DNA of 64,000 bases from an uncultured Prevotellaceae bacterium (GTDB taxonomy: Bacteria; Bacteroidota; Bacteroidia; Bacteroidales; Bacteroidaceae), in the NCBI GenBank assembly GCA_900314715.1, contig OMWI01000011.1:1-64000 (forward strand). Reading direction: 5' to 3'. Under the pieces are notes generated by a model. The model was not told where the DNA came from. It ran no database searches and saw nothing but the letters and a program-made list of their open reading frames with translations. Below are positions 50,394 through 59,968 of this stretch, piece by piece; the stretch's first letter is position 1, and each line of letters begins with the position of its first letter. The position numbers and the translations under genes were made by a program.

Positions 50394-51143
50394 ATGGAAA
50401 TCAAAGCAGTTCGCATGTTTGATGGAGGCTTTATGACACAACCCTTTGCATTTGGCGGAGAGGAAGGTAAGGAAGCCTTTGACGAACAAATCATTTATCG
50501 CAGTAGTTTGCAAAACTTCCTCATTGATACAGGTGAGGAAGTTATCTTGATAGATACAGGTTTTAAGAATGGCGCTCCTGTTCCTCCCAAGAAATTGGGT
50601 GCTCCGCTATATATGGGAGAAAAAATAGCCGACTATATGGATGCTTTTGCCGCACTCGGATATCAACCAGAACAGGTGACAAAGATTCTTATTACCCATA
50701 AACATCCAGACCATTCTGGTGCTTTGGAATATTTCCCCAATGCCAAGGTTTATATTGCGCCAGAAGATGCAGATGCCATGAAACTTGAGGGAGACAATAT
50801 CGTGCGTGTTTCCTATAAGGATGGTGCCTATCATCAATTCCCAGCATGTGAGAAAATAGCAGAAGGCGTTTACTTCATCGAAGCCAAAGGGCATACGAAG
50901 GGAAATAGTATTATCATCGCAGAATGTGATGGACTCTTTTATATGTTCCATGGTGATGTGACTTATTGTGATGCAGCCTTAAAAGCCAATAAGTTGAGTA
51001 TCGTGTATGAGGACATTAATGCCGCCCGTGAAACGCTTAATCGTGTTCGCGATTTCATTGCAAACAACCCAACGGTTTATCTCTCCACCCATTGCCCTGA
51101 AGGTTATGAGAATTTGGAAATGAAACGAATCATGAAGTTGTGA
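50394..51143 (+). CDS. Metallo-beta-lactamase fold hydrolase
   Basis: 249-aa MBL-fold enzyme. The zinc motif HxHxDH is LITHKHPDHSG; IEAKGHTKGNS supplies the next His and MFHGDVTYCD the bridging Asp, and STHCPEG the last His. No signal peptide. It resembles lactonase-like hydrolases, but the substrate is unclear. The ATG at 50394 is used; an upstream TTG adds three residues. Confidence 0.85.
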   Translation: MEIKAVRMFDGGFMTQPFAFGGEEGKEAFDEQIIYRSSLQNFLIDTGEEVILIDTGFKNGAPVPPKKLGAPLYMGEKIADYMDAFAALGYQPEQVTKILITHKHPDHSGALEYFPNAKVYIAPEDADAMKLEGDNIVRVSYKDGAYHQFPACEKIAEGVYFIEAKGHTKGNSIIIAECDGLFYMFHGDVTYCDAALKANKLSIVYEDINAARETLNRVRDFIANNPTVYLSTHCPEGYENLEMKRIMKL

Positions 51144-51167
51144 TTGTAAGAAGGGAGAGGTGGGAAA

Positions 51168-51270
51168 TGAAGAATGAAGAATGAAGAATGAAGAATGAAG
51201 AATGAAGAATCGATTATTCACAATTCTCAATTCACAATTTACAATTTACAATTCTCAATTCACAATTGAA
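51168..51270. repeat. 7-bp arrays GAAGAAT and CAATTCA
   Basis: Six tandem copies of GAAGAAT, then CAATTCT, CAATTCA, CAATTTA heptamers. The same two arrays occur in the same order at 46334-46500. Confidence 0.8.
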
Positions 51271-51354
51271 GATTGAAAACTGAAGATGAAGAGTAATCTC
51301 TTGCTTCTTACTTTCTTGCCTCTTACTTTCTTACTTCTTACTTCCATTCTTTTC

Positions 51355-51396
51355 CAGCCCGAAATCTTTGTTTAACGGATTTCGGGCTGTATGTTT
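51355..51396 (+). terminator. Strong terminator hairpin
   Basis: CAGCCCGAAATC (51355-51366) perfectly inverted at 51378-51389 (GATTTCGGGCTG), followed by TATGTTTTT. It insulates the MBL gene from the Bat operon. Confidence 0.85.
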
Positions 51397-51538
51397 TTGT
51401 CACTATTTAGTGAAAAATGATTTGTTATAATCCCTTTTCTTCCCGTTGTTTTGCTAAAAGTTTCTTAAATTATAGGATTTTGGAAACTTTTTTAATATTA
51501 TTTAGTTTGCAACTTTATGTTCTCTATAATTATTGTTG

Positions 51539-51546
51539 TACTTTTG
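51539..51546 (+). promoter_or_regulatory. Probable -7 element for the Bat operon
   Basis: TACTTTTG followed by C matches TAnnTTTG, 29 bp before the moxR ATG; a TTTG at 51506-51509 is too far for a standard spacer. Confidence 0.45.
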
Positions 51547-51575
51547 CGCAAAATTTAAAAATAAGATAAGAAAAT

Positions 51576-52571
51576 ATGGCAGAATCTATTGATATCCGCG
51601 AGTTGAATATCCGGATTGAACAGCAAAGCGGTTTCGTTACCAATCTTGTTACGGGCATGAACCGTGTGATTGTAGGACAGAAACATTTAATTGACTCCTT
51701 GCTCATTGGATTATTGAGCGATGGACATATTTTGTTGGAAGGTGTTCCTGGATTGGCGAAAACCCTTGCCATCAAAACCCTTGCTCAATTGATAGATGCC
51801 GATTATAGTCGCATTCAATTTACGCCTGACTTGTTGCCTGCTGACGTAGTGGGTACCATGATTTACTCGCAGAAAGACGAGAACTTCCAAGTGAAGAGAG
51901 GTCCTGTGTTTGCCAATTTCGTGTTGGCAGACGAAATCAACCGTGCACCAGCCAAAGTGCAGAGTGCCTTGTTGGAATCCATGCAAGAACATCAGGTGAC
52001 GATTGGAGAAAAGACATTCAAGTTGCCCGACCCATTCTTGGTGATGGCCACCCAAAACCCGATTGAGCAAGAAGGTACCTATCAATTGCCGGAAGCCCAG
52101 GTAGACCGTTTCATGTTGAAGGTTATCATCGATTATCCTACGCTTGAAGAAGAGAAGTTGATTATCCGCGAGAATATTCAGGGAAGTCTTCCTACGGTTA
52201 CTCCCGTTACAACAAAGGAAGAGATTATCCGTGCTCGTCAGGTTGTGAACGAGGTTTATCTTGACGAAAAGATAGAACAATACATTGCCGACATTGTTTT
52301 TGCCAGTCGTTATCCCGATCGATATGGTCTTCGTGAAATGAAAGACATGATTACCTTTGGCGGTAGTCCTCGTGCAAGTATCAATCTTGCCAAGGCAGCT
52401 CGTGCATACGCATTCATCAAACGTCGTGGTTACGTCGTTCCCGAAGATGTTCGTGCCGTTGTTCACGATGTCATGCGTCATAGGATTGGCTTGAGCTACG
52501 AGGCAGAGGCAAGCAACGTATCCAGTGAGGAAATCATTAGTAAAATAATCAATAAGGTAGAAGTGCCTTGA
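51576..52571 (+). CDS. MoxR-type AAA+ ATPase
   Basis: First gene of the Bat operon. The 331-aa ATPase has Walker A (EGVPGLAKT), Walker B (LADEINRAP), and sensor motifs (MATQNPIEQEGTYQLPEAQVDRF). MoxR proteins act as chaperone-like ATPases working with VWA proteins; four VWA-related genes follow. Its TGA overlaps the ATG of the next gene (ATGA-type coupling). Confidence 0.93.
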   Translation: MAESIDIRELNIRIEQQSGFVTNLVTGMNRVIVGQKHLIDSLLIGLLSDGHILLEGVPGLAKTLAIKTLAQLIDADYSRIQFTPDLLPADVVGTMIYSQKDENFQVKRGPVFANFVLADEINRAPAKVQSALLESMQEHQVTIGEKTFKLPDPFLVMATQNPIEQEGTYQLPEAQVDRFMLKVIIDYPTLEEEKLIIRENIQGSLPTVTPVTTKEEIIRARQVVNEVYLDEKIEQYIADIVFASRYPDRYGLREMKDMITFGGSPRASINLAKAARAYAFIKRRGYVVPEDVRAVVHDVMRHRIGLSYEAEASNVSSEEIISKIINKVEVP

Positions 52572-53461
52572 TGGAAACGTCTGAAATCATCAAGAAAGTT
52601 AGGAAGATAGAGATCAAGACACGCGGATTGAGTCAGAATATCTTCGCTGGCGAATACCATTCGGCATTTAAGGGTCGTGGTATGGCCTTCTCTGAAGTGC
52701 GCGAATACCAGTATGGAGATGATGTGCGTGATATTGATTGGAATGTAACCGCTCGTTTTCATCGCCCTTACGTCAAGGTGTTTGAGGAAGAACGAGAACT
52801 CACCGTGATGTTGCTGATAGACGTGAGTGGATCGTTGGATTTCGGTACTACTCGTCAGATGAAGCGCGACATGGCTACGGAGATTGCGGCTACATTGGCA
52901 TTCAGCGCCATTCAAAACAACGACAAGATTGGTGTCATCTTCTTTTCCGACCAGATTGAGAAATATATTCCTCCCAAGAAAGGCAGAAAGCACATATTAT
53001 ATATCATTCGTGAAATGCTCAACTTCCAACCCAAGAGTAAGAATACCGATGTGGCGATGGCGGTTGAGTTTTTGACGAGAGTCATGAAGCGCAGGAGTAC
53101 CGTTTTCGTGTTGAGCGACTTTTTTGTTCGTCCAGAAGTGAGGGAACATGGAGAGGCTTTCGAACATGCCTTGACGATGTGTAACCGTAAGCATGATATG
53201 GTGGCGATACAAGTGTACGACCAACGGGCAAAGATATTGCCTGATATCGGATTGATGAAGGTTCGTGATGCAGAAACGGGACATGAGATGTTCATTGATA
53301 CCAGTTCGAAGAAATTGCGATTGGCACATACGCGGTATTTCATGGAAAGGCAGAATTTCCTGCAACAGACATTCACCAAAAGCAATGTGGATTGGACATC
53401 AATTGCCACGAGCGACGATTATGTGAAAGCATTGTTGATGCTGTTTAAGCAGCGAGGATAA
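52571..53461 (+). CDS. DUF58 protein of the Bat operon
   Basis: 296-aa cytoplasmic protein with the DUF58 signature FSEVREYQYGDDVRDIDWNVTAR and a VWA-like core (LLIDVSGSLDFG, MIDAS-type DxSxS). DUF58 proteins are almost always encoded right after moxR, as here, and are thought to be clients or partners of that ATPase. Starts at the ATG at 52571. Confidence 0.92.
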   Translation: METSEIIKKVRKIEIKTRGLSQNIFAGEYHSAFKGRGMAFSEVREYQYGDDVRDIDWNVTARFHRPYVKVFEEERELTVMLLIDVSGSLDFGTTRQMKRDMATEIAATLAFSAIQNNDKIGVIFFSDQIEKYIPPKKGRKHILYIIREMLNFQPKSKNTDVAMAVEFLTRVMKRRSTVFVLSDFFVRPEVREHGEAFEHALTMCNRKHDMVAIQVYDQRAKILPDIGLMKVRDAETGHEMFIDTSSKKLRLAHTRYFMERQNFLQQTFTKSNVDWTSIATSDDYVKALLMLFKQRG

Positions 53462-53462
53462 A

Positions 53463-54545
53463 ATGAGAATGAGAAAGATAACATACATCATCACCTGTTT
53501 GCTGTTGTCATTTGTTATGACAATGACAGCCCAAGTGCAAGTGGAGCAAAAAATAGACCCCATTGGCATGTATATCGGTCAACAGGTGCAGATGACAGTT
53601 GGAGTAACCGCACCCAAAGGTAGCAAGGTGGTTTTCCCACAATTAGAACGTACGCAATATATAGTTCCTGGTGTTGAGGTGTTATCCAGTCAAGATGATA
53701 CCATAGACGTAGATGATGGATTGGAGAAAATCACGCGTAGATACATACTGACTTCGTTTGATGAGAATCTGTATGCCATTCCTCCAATGAAAATCAAAGT
53801 GAATGGCAAGGAATACCAAGGAAATCAATTGGCGTTGAAGGTGATTGACCTCGAGAATGTAGATACCCTTCATCCCAATCAGTTCTTTCCTCCCAAGGAT
53901 GTGCAAGACAATCCTTTCCAATGGAGCGATTGGGCAAGTACTTTTTGGTTGAGTTTGTTGATGTTGGTATTATGTTCATTGGCGTATTACCTACATATCC
54001 GCTTAAAGGAAAACAAACCCATCATTACGCGTATTCGTATCATCAAACGATTACTGCCCCACCAAAAGGCTCTCAATGAAATAGAGAAAATCAAGACGGA
54101 GCGCATGGTGGTTTCGGAGAATCCGAAAGAGTATTATACGAAGCTCACGGATACCTTGCGCCAATACATAGAGGAACGCTTTGGCTTCAGTGCCATGGAG
54201 ATGACCAGTTCTGAGATTATCAGTCGTTTGCGTGAGTCGGGCGACCAAAAGATGATTGACGAATTGAAAGAACTCTTCAATACTGCCGACTTGGTGAAGT
54301 TTGCCAAGTATCAGACGTTGATTAATGAAAACGACCTCAACTTGGTGAATGCCATCAACTTCATTGACCAGACGAAGATTGAGGGAGAGGCTACCGAAGA
54401 ACGAATTGTACCCAAATTGAGCGACGATGACAAGAAAAACAAGAAGAACCGTCTCACCATCAAGACGATGTTGTGGACAATCGCCTTGGTTGTCGTTGCC
54501 TTGTTCATATACATTATTTATAATATATGGTCGTTGTTGGGATAA
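53463..54545 (+). CDS. DUF4381-like membrane protein of the Bat operon
   Basis: 360-aa protein with a signal peptide (to about residue 25), a beta-rich periplasmic domain (VEQKIDPIGMYIGQQVQMTVGV), a membrane helix (about 160-180), a cytoplasmic helical domain (RQYIEERFGFSAMEMTSSEII) and a C-terminal membrane helix. In other Bacteroidetes this position holds a similar protein between DUF58 and BatA. Exact role unknown. Confidence 0.75.
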   Translation: MRMRKITYIITCLLLSFVMTMTAQVQVEQKIDPIGMYIGQQVQMTVGVTAPKGSKVVFPQLERTQYIVPGVEVLSSQDDTIDVDDGLEKITRRYILTSFDENLYAIPPMKIKVNGKEYQGNQLALKVIDLENVDTLHPNQFFPPKDVQDNPFQWSDWASTFWLSLLMLVLCSLAYYLHIRLKENKPIITRIRIIKRLLPHQKALNEIEKIKTERMVVSENPKEYYTKLTDTLRQYIEERFGFSAMEMTSSEIISRLRESGDQKMIDELKELFNTADLVKFAKYQTLINENDLNLVNAINFIDQTKIEGEATEERIVPKLSDDDKKNKKNRLTIKTMLWTIALVVVALFIYIIYNIWSLLG

Positions 54546-54560
54546 AAACGAGAACGTGAT

Positions 54561-55559
54561 ATGGAATTTGCGAGCAAAGGATATTTTTTATTGCTATTGC
54601 TTTTGATACCTTACTTGTTATGGTATTTCCTTTATAGAAAGAAAAGCGAGCCGACGATGCAAATGAGCGATACTTACGCTTATCGATTTGCACCGAAGAG
54701 TTGGCGAATGAGAATCATCAACCTACCGATGTTGTTGAGATGCTTGACTTTTATCTTCGTGGTCATAGCACTTGCTCGTCCACAAACACATAATTCTTGG
54801 GATAGTCGTGAAACTGAAGGTATCGATATCATGTTGGCGATGGACGTTTCTACCAGTATGTTGGCGGAAGACTTGCGTCCCAATAGAATGGAGGCTGCCA
54901 AGAGTGTGGCTGGTGAGTTTATTTCTGGAAGACCTAACGATAATATCGGTTTGACCATCTTTGCTGGTGAGGCTTTTACACAATGTCCTATGACAACCGA
55001 CCATCAAAGTTTGTTGAATCTATTGCAAGGTGTTAGAACAGATATTGCTGCCCGTGGTTTGATTTCCGACGGTACAGCGGTAGGAATGGGACTGGCCAAT
55101 GCGGTTTCAAGATTAAAGGACTCTAAGGCAAAGAGCAAGGTGGTTATCTTATTGACCGATGGTTCTAATAACATGGGCGATATTTCTCCGATGACAGCAG
55201 CACAGATTGCGAAGAGTTTGGGAATCCGTGTGTATACGATTGGTGTGGGAACAAATAAGGTTGCCCCTTATCCAATGCCCGTAGCAGGTGGTGTGCAATA
55301 TGTGAATATCCCCGTGGAGATTGATACCAAGACATTAAGCGACATTGCCGCTACTACCGATGGCAATTTCTATCGTGCCACCAATAACCAAGAGTTGAAA
55401 CAAATATACAAGGATATTGATAAACTGGAAAAGACGAAGATGACGGTGAAAACGTTCTCTAAGCGTTACGAGGCATTCCAACCATTTGTGTTGATTGCCA
55501 TGTTGTGCATGTTCTTTGAGATTCTGTTGCGTACCACGGTACTGCGTCGTATTCCATAA
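54561..55559 (+). CDS. batA: Aerotolerance protein BatA
   Basis: 332-aa VWA protein with N-terminal membrane helices (about 7-23 and 60-78) and one C-terminal helix. The VWA domain has MIDAS DVSTS (AMDVSTSMLAEDL) and LTDGSNNMGD. Bat proteins support oxygen tolerance and envelope homeostasis in Bacteroides. It is followed by the second VWA gene with a 28-bp gap. Confidence 0.9.
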   Translation: MEFASKGYFLLLLLLIPYLLWYFLYRKKSEPTMQMSDTYAYRFAPKSWRMRIINLPMLLRCLTFIFVVIALARPQTHNSWDSRETEGIDIMLAMDVSTSMLAEDLRPNRMEAAKSVAGEFISGRPNDNIGLTIFAGEAFTQCPMTTDHQSLLNLLQGVRTDIAARGLISDGTAVGMGLANAVSRLKDSKAKSKVVILLTDGSNNMGDISPMTAAQIAKSLGIRVYTIGVGTNKVAPYPMPVAGGVQYVNIPVEIDTKTLSDIAATTDGNFYRATNNQELKQIYKDIDKLEKTKMTVKTFSKRYEAFQPFVLIAMLCMFFEILLRTTVLRRIP

Positions 55560-55587
55560 TCATGTTTTATTGAAGAAAATGTGAACG

Positions 55588-57297
55588 ATGTTTAGATTTG
55601 AAGATCCCATATATCTGCTCTTTTTGGTCGTAATACCGGTGCTTGCATTGATACGACTGATGGGGTGGAGACAACGAAAAAAGAAATTACGCAAGTTTGG
55701 CGACCCCGACTTGTTGAAGGAATTGATGCCCGACGTTTCTAAGTATCGTCCTTCGGTGAAGTTCTGGGTGGCTCTCGCCGCACTTGCCATGCTTATATTT
55801 ATGCTTGCCCGTCCACAGATGGGTACGAAGATTTCGCATGAGAAACGAAACGGCATTGAGACTATCATTTGTTTGGATATCAGTAATTCGATGTTGGCAG
55901 AGGATGTCGTTCCTTCCAGATTGGAAAAGAGTAAGATGTTGGTTGAGAATTTGGTTGACCATTTCACGAACGATAAGATTGGATTGGTGGTTTTTGCTGG
56001 CGATGCTTTCACGCAATTGCCAATTACCAGTGATTATGTATCCGCGAAGATGTTCTTGCAAAATATCGACCCGTCGTTGATTGCCACACAAGGTACCGAC
56101 ATTGCTCAAGCCATCAATCTTGCCATGAATAGTTTTACGCCACAGGAAAAGATAGGTAAGGCAATCATTTTGATTACGGATGGTGAAGACCATGAAGGTG
56201 GTGCGTTGGAAGTGGCAGCAGCTGCCAAGAAGAAAGGTATCAATGTGTTTATTCTGGGAGTGGGTGACTCAAGTGGTGCCCCTATTCCTTTAGGAAACGG
56301 TGATTACTTGAAAGACGCACAAGGACAAGTGGTGATGACTGCACTTAATGAACAGATGTGTCAACAAGTGGCACAGGCTGGAAGTGGTAAGTATATTCAT
56401 GTAGATAATACCAGCGACGCCCAGGAGAAACTCAACGATGAGTTGGTGAAGTTGCAAAAGGGTGAAACCGATAGCGTTATCTATAGTGAATACGATGAAC
56501 AATTCCAGGCGTTTGGCATTATCGTTTTGTTATTGCTCATCATAGAAGTTTGCATCTTGGAAAGCAAAAACCCATTGCTTAAGAATGTAAGGTTGTTTAA
56601 GAGGAATAAAATGGGAAACGTAGCTAAGTTAATCATATTGAGTATGTTGCTGACATTGGGAAGTCTTCCCACTTTTGCCCAAGACCGTCAGTCAATCCGT
56701 CAAGGAAACAAATTGTTCCACCAACAAGGTTTCGATAAGGCAGAGGTGGAATATCGAAAGGCTTTGGCAAAGAATCCAAAAAACACGCAAGCCATGTATA
56801 ATTTAGGTTGTGCATTGATGATGCAACAGAAAGATTCTGCTGCTATCGTTCAATTCGAGAATGCGGGAAAATTGGAGACGAGTCCCATTCGTAAGTCAAT
56901 GTCTTATCATAACATGGGTGTTATCTGTCAGAAACACCAGTTGTATGGTGAGGCTATCCAGGCTTACAAGGAGAGCTTACGCAACAATCCCAATGATAAT
57001 GAGACTCGTTACAACTTGTCTCTCTGCAAGCGTTTGCAGAAGCAACAACCGCAAAACAACCAAAACCAAGACAATAAAAACGACAAGAATAAGGACGATA
57101 AAGACAAACAAAATCAGAAATCGCAAGATAAACAAAATAATAACGACCAGCAAAAGCAACAACCCAAAGACCAAATGAGCAAGGAAAATGCAGAACAATT
57201 GCTCAATGCGGCAGTACAAGAGGAGAAGGCTACGCAACAACGCATGAAGAAAGCCATGCAAGAACCGCGAAGTCGAAAATTGCAGAAAAACTGGTAA
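55588..57297 (+). CDS. BatB-BatC fusion (VWA plus TPR)
   Basis: 569-aa protein joining two genes that are normally separate. Residues 1-341 are BatB: two N-terminal helices, VWA with MIDAS DISNS (LDISNSMLAEDVVPSR), and a helix near 308-328. Residues 342-569 are BatC: a former signal peptide (MGNVAKLIILSMLLTL...TFAQ) now acting as an internal helix, three TPR units (QGNKLFHQQGFDKAEVEYRKAL, YNLGCALMMQQKD, YHNMGVICQKHQLYGEAIQAYKE), and a Gln/Asn/Lys-rich tail. There is no stop between them. The extra helix would put the TPR part in the periplasm. Confidence 0.88.
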   Translation: MFRFEDPIYLLFLVVIPVLALIRLMGWRQRKKKLRKFGDPDLLKELMPDVSKYRPSVKFWVALAALAMLIFMLARPQMGTKISHEKRNGIETIICLDISNSMLAEDVVPSRLEKSKMLVENLVDHFTNDKIGLVVFAGDAFTQLPITSDYVSAKMFLQNIDPSLIATQGTDIAQAINLAMNSFTPQEKIGKAIILITDGEDHEGGALEVAAAAKKKGINVFILGVGDSSGAPIPLGNGDYLKDAQGQVVMTALNEQMCQQVAQAGSGKYIHVDNTSDAQEKLNDELVKLQKGETDSVIYSEYDEQFQAFGIIVLLLLIIEVCILESKNPLLKNVRLFKRNKMGNVAKLIILSMLLTLGSLPTFAQDRQSIRQGNKLFHQQGFDKAEVEYRKALAKNPKNTQAMYNLGCALMMQQKDSAAIVQFENAGKLETSPIRKSMSYHNMGVICQKHQLYGEAIQAYKESLRNNPNDNETRYNLSLCKRLQKQQPQNNQNQDNKNDKNKDDKDKQNQKSQDKQNNNDQQKQQPKDQMSKENAEQLLNAAVQEEKATQQRMKKAMQEPRSRKLQKNW

Positions 57298-57315
57298 CTT
57301 GAAAGAGTATAGAGA

Positions 57316-59916
57316 ATGAGGAATTTATACACAATTACATGGTTGATCATCATTTGTGCCTTGATGGGTGTTGTCCCGTCAAATGCGCAAAACATATCGG
57401 TATCTGCTCCATCACGCGTTGCCGTGGGAGAGAATTTCCGAATATCATATACCATCAATACGCAAGACGTACAGGATTTCCGCTCGGGAATTCATTCTTT
57501 TGATGGATTGGAAGTCATCGCAGGTCCATATACCTCTTCGCAGTCTTCCTATCAGATGGTCAACGGACATACTTCTTCGCATTCTTCCATTACCTATACT
57601 TATACGCTCTATGCCGAGAAAAACGGTACGTATACCATTCCTTCCGCTCATGCCAAGGTTGCTGGCAAAGATATCTCTTCGCAATCTGTTAAGATAACCG
57701 TATCTGGTTCTGCCAGCAACAACCAAAATAATGCTCCCAAGATGCACGAGGATCGTGATGAAGGTGGACAAGTTCGTGCAGCGGGTTCCAAGATTTCTGG
57801 TAGCGACTTGTTTATTCGAGTGAGTGCCAACAAACGAAAAGTGCATGAACAAGAACCAATTCTCTTGACATATAAGGTATATACGTTGGTGGAATTGACG
57901 CAATTACAGGGAAAAATGCCAGACTTGGCTGGTTTCCATACTCAAGAAATACCATTGCCACAATCCAAGAGTTTTCATATCGAAAAGGTCAATGGCAGGA
58001 ATTACCGTTGCGTGACATGGAGCCAATATGTGATGTATCCGCAAATGACTGGTAAACTGGAGATTCCAAGTATTACGTATAAGGGTATCGTGGTACAGCA
58101 AAATCGTTCGGTAGATCCTTTCGAGGCATTCTTTAATGGTGGTTCTGGTTATGTGGAAGTGAAGTGCGACATCGTGGCTCCCAGTATCACGATTGACGTA
58201 GAACCTTTACCCAATCGTCCTGCCAACTTCTCTGGTGGCGTGGGACATTTCAATATCTCCGCTCAACTTGACAAGAAAGAGGTCAAGGCTGGCGAACCCA
58301 TCACCTTGCGAGTCGTCGTTGGTGGCGTTGGTAACTTGAAATTATTGAAGCAACCCGTAGTGGAATTCCCGAAAGATTTCGATAAGTATGATGCCAAAGT
58401 GGTGGACAAGACCAAATTGACATCAAATGGCGTTGAGGGAAACATGATTTATGATTTCCTCGCTGTACCGAGGAATCAAGGTAAGTATACCATTCCGTCG
58501 ATTGATTTTGTTTACTACGATACGGGAGCCAATACGTATAAGACCATCAAGACTCCCACGTTCCAAGTTGACGTGAAGAAGGGAACGGGGAAGGAATCAA
58601 CCATTGCGGATTATACATCTGAGAAGGAGAAAGATATCAGGGGATTGAAATTGGGTAAGACCGAACGCCATGCCGTGAACGAATTCTTCTTTGGCAGTCG
58701 TGCGTATTGGATTAGTCTCCTTTTGCCACTCATCGCGTTCATCGCCTTACTTATCATTTTCCGCAAACGTGCCATTGACAATGCCGACCTTGTTAAGATG
58801 CGTGGAAAGAAAGCCAATAAAGTGGCAACAAAACGCTTGCGCAAGGCAAATCAATTGATGTTGAGTGGTAAGCAAGGTGAATTCTATGATGAGGTTCTTC
58901 GTGCCCTTTGGGGATACGTTGGCGACAAGATGAACATTCCCGTGGAGCAACTTTCCCGTGAGAATATCGAAGATAAACTCAGACAATACCAAGTAGATGA
59001 CACTACGATTGGCAAGTTTATTTCCGCACTCGATGAATGCGAGTTTGAACGTTATGCACCAGGTGATCCTGCCGGTAATATGAGCAAGACTTTTGAGTCG
59101 GCTATGACTGCTATCATGAATATTGAAGATGCCATGAAGAAAAATAAGCGTACCAAGTCAAACGTGCAAGATGCTGCTCATCTGCTTATTTTGGCATTGA
59201 TGTTGCTTTCGACCATGTCTGTACATGCCGTTACTAAGCAAAATGCCGACGATGAGTACAAAAAAGGCAATTATCAACAGGCCATTAAGGATTATGAGGA
59301 ATTATTAAAAGATGGTGTTTCCGCCGAGTTGTATTACAATTTGGGTAATGCCTATTTCCGCACCGACAATATCACTAAGGCGGTATTAGCGTTTGAACGT
59401 GCTCATTTGTTGAATCCTGGTGATGATGACATCAATTACAACTTGCAGTTTGCACGTAGTCGAACCATCGACAAGATAACGCCAGAAAGTGAGATGTTCT
59501 TCGTTACATGGTATCATTCGTTGGTCAATTTCACCAGTGTTGATACTTGGGCACGTACAGCTATCGTTTCTATCGTACTTGTTTTGTTATTGGTGTTGCT
59601 ATATCTCTTTGCACCCAGTATCAACTTGCGTAAGGTGGGATTCTTTGGAGCTATTTTATTTCTCGCGCTTTTTCTGTTGAGCAATTTGTTTGCTTATCAA
59701 CAAAAGCAGTTGTTGATGAATCGTTCTGGTGCTATTGTCATTGCACCAACGGTGAATGTCAAGAAAACGCCAGCTGTTTCAAGCAACGATTCCTTTGTTA
59801 TTCACGAGGGAACACGCGTGAATATCACGGATAAGTCAATCAAGGGATGGCGTAGCATTGCTTTGGCAGATGGTCGTGAAGGATGGGTGTTGGAACGACA
59901 GATAGAGGAAATCTAA
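57316..59916 (+). CDS. BatD-BatE fusion
   Basis: 866-aa protein. Residues 1-605 are BatD: signal peptide to about residue 26, beta-sandwich repeats (SAPSRVAVGENFRISYTINT; FNISAQLDKKEVKAGEPITLRVVVGG), a membrane helix near 475-495 and a cytoplasmic domain. Residues 606-866 are BatE: a former signal peptide (LLILALMLLSTMSVHA), TPR units (DDEYKKGNYQQAIKDYEELL, YYNLGNAYFR), two helices (about 735-790), and a C-terminal SH3-like domain (NVKKTPAVSSNDSFVIHEGT...GWRSIALADGREGWVL). One frame spans both; fusion is judged from the internal signal-like helix and from family knowledge. Confidence 0.88.
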   Translation: MRNLYTITWLIIICALMGVVPSNAQNISVSAPSRVAVGENFRISYTINTQDVQDFRSGIHSFDGLEVIAGPYTSSQSSYQMVNGHTSSHSSITYTYTLYAEKNGTYTIPSAHAKVAGKDISSQSVKITVSGSASNNQNNAPKMHEDRDEGGQVRAAGSKISGSDLFIRVSANKRKVHEQEPILLTYKVYTLVELTQLQGKMPDLAGFHTQEIPLPQSKSFHIEKVNGRNYRCVTWSQYVMYPQMTGKLEIPSITYKGIVVQQNRSVDPFEAFFNGGSGYVEVKCDIVAPSITIDVEPLPNRPANFSGGVGHFNISAQLDKKEVKAGEPITLRVVVGGVGNLKLLKQPVVEFPKDFDKYDAKVVDKTKLTSNGVEGNMIYDFLAVPRNQGKYTIPSIDFVYYDTGANTYKTIKTPTFQVDVKKGTGKESTIADYTSEKEKDIRGLKLGKTERHAVNEFFFGSRAYWISLLLPLIAFIALLIIFRKRAIDNADLVKMRGKKANKVATKRLRKANQLMLSGKQGEFYDEVLRALWGYVGDKMNIPVEQLSRENIEDKLRQYQVDDTTIGKFISALDECEFERYAPGDPAGNMSKTFESAMTAIMNIEDAMKKNKRTKSNVQDAAHLLILALMLLSTMSVHAVTKQNADDEYKKGNYQQAIKDYEELLKDGVSAELYYNLGNAYFRTDNITKAVLAFERAHLLNPGDDDINYNLQFARSRTIDKITPESEMFFVTWYHSLVNFTSVDTWARTAIVSIVLVLLLVLLYLFAPSINLRKVGFFGAILFLALFLLSNLFAYQQKQLLMNRSGAIVIAPTVNVKKTPAVSSNDSFVIHEGTRVNITDKSIKGWRSIALADGREGWVLERQIEEI

Positions 59917-59968
59917 TCGAATATCATGGTCGTTATTAGATGTTGAACCATAATTATTTATTAGGCAA

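Larger units (their letters stand above)
51144..51575. other. Repeat-rich gap before the Bat operon
   Basis: No gene. Contains GAAGAAT heptamers (51168-51210), CAATTCT/CAATTCA/CAATTTA arrays (51222-51270), TTGCTTC/TTACTTC heptamers (51299-51346), a strong terminator (51355-51396) and the moxR promoter. Confidence 0.65.

Noticed and set aside
54311-57261. Several open minus-strand frames in the Bat operon
   Set aside because: They mirror well-conserved plus-strand genes and have low-complexity translations.
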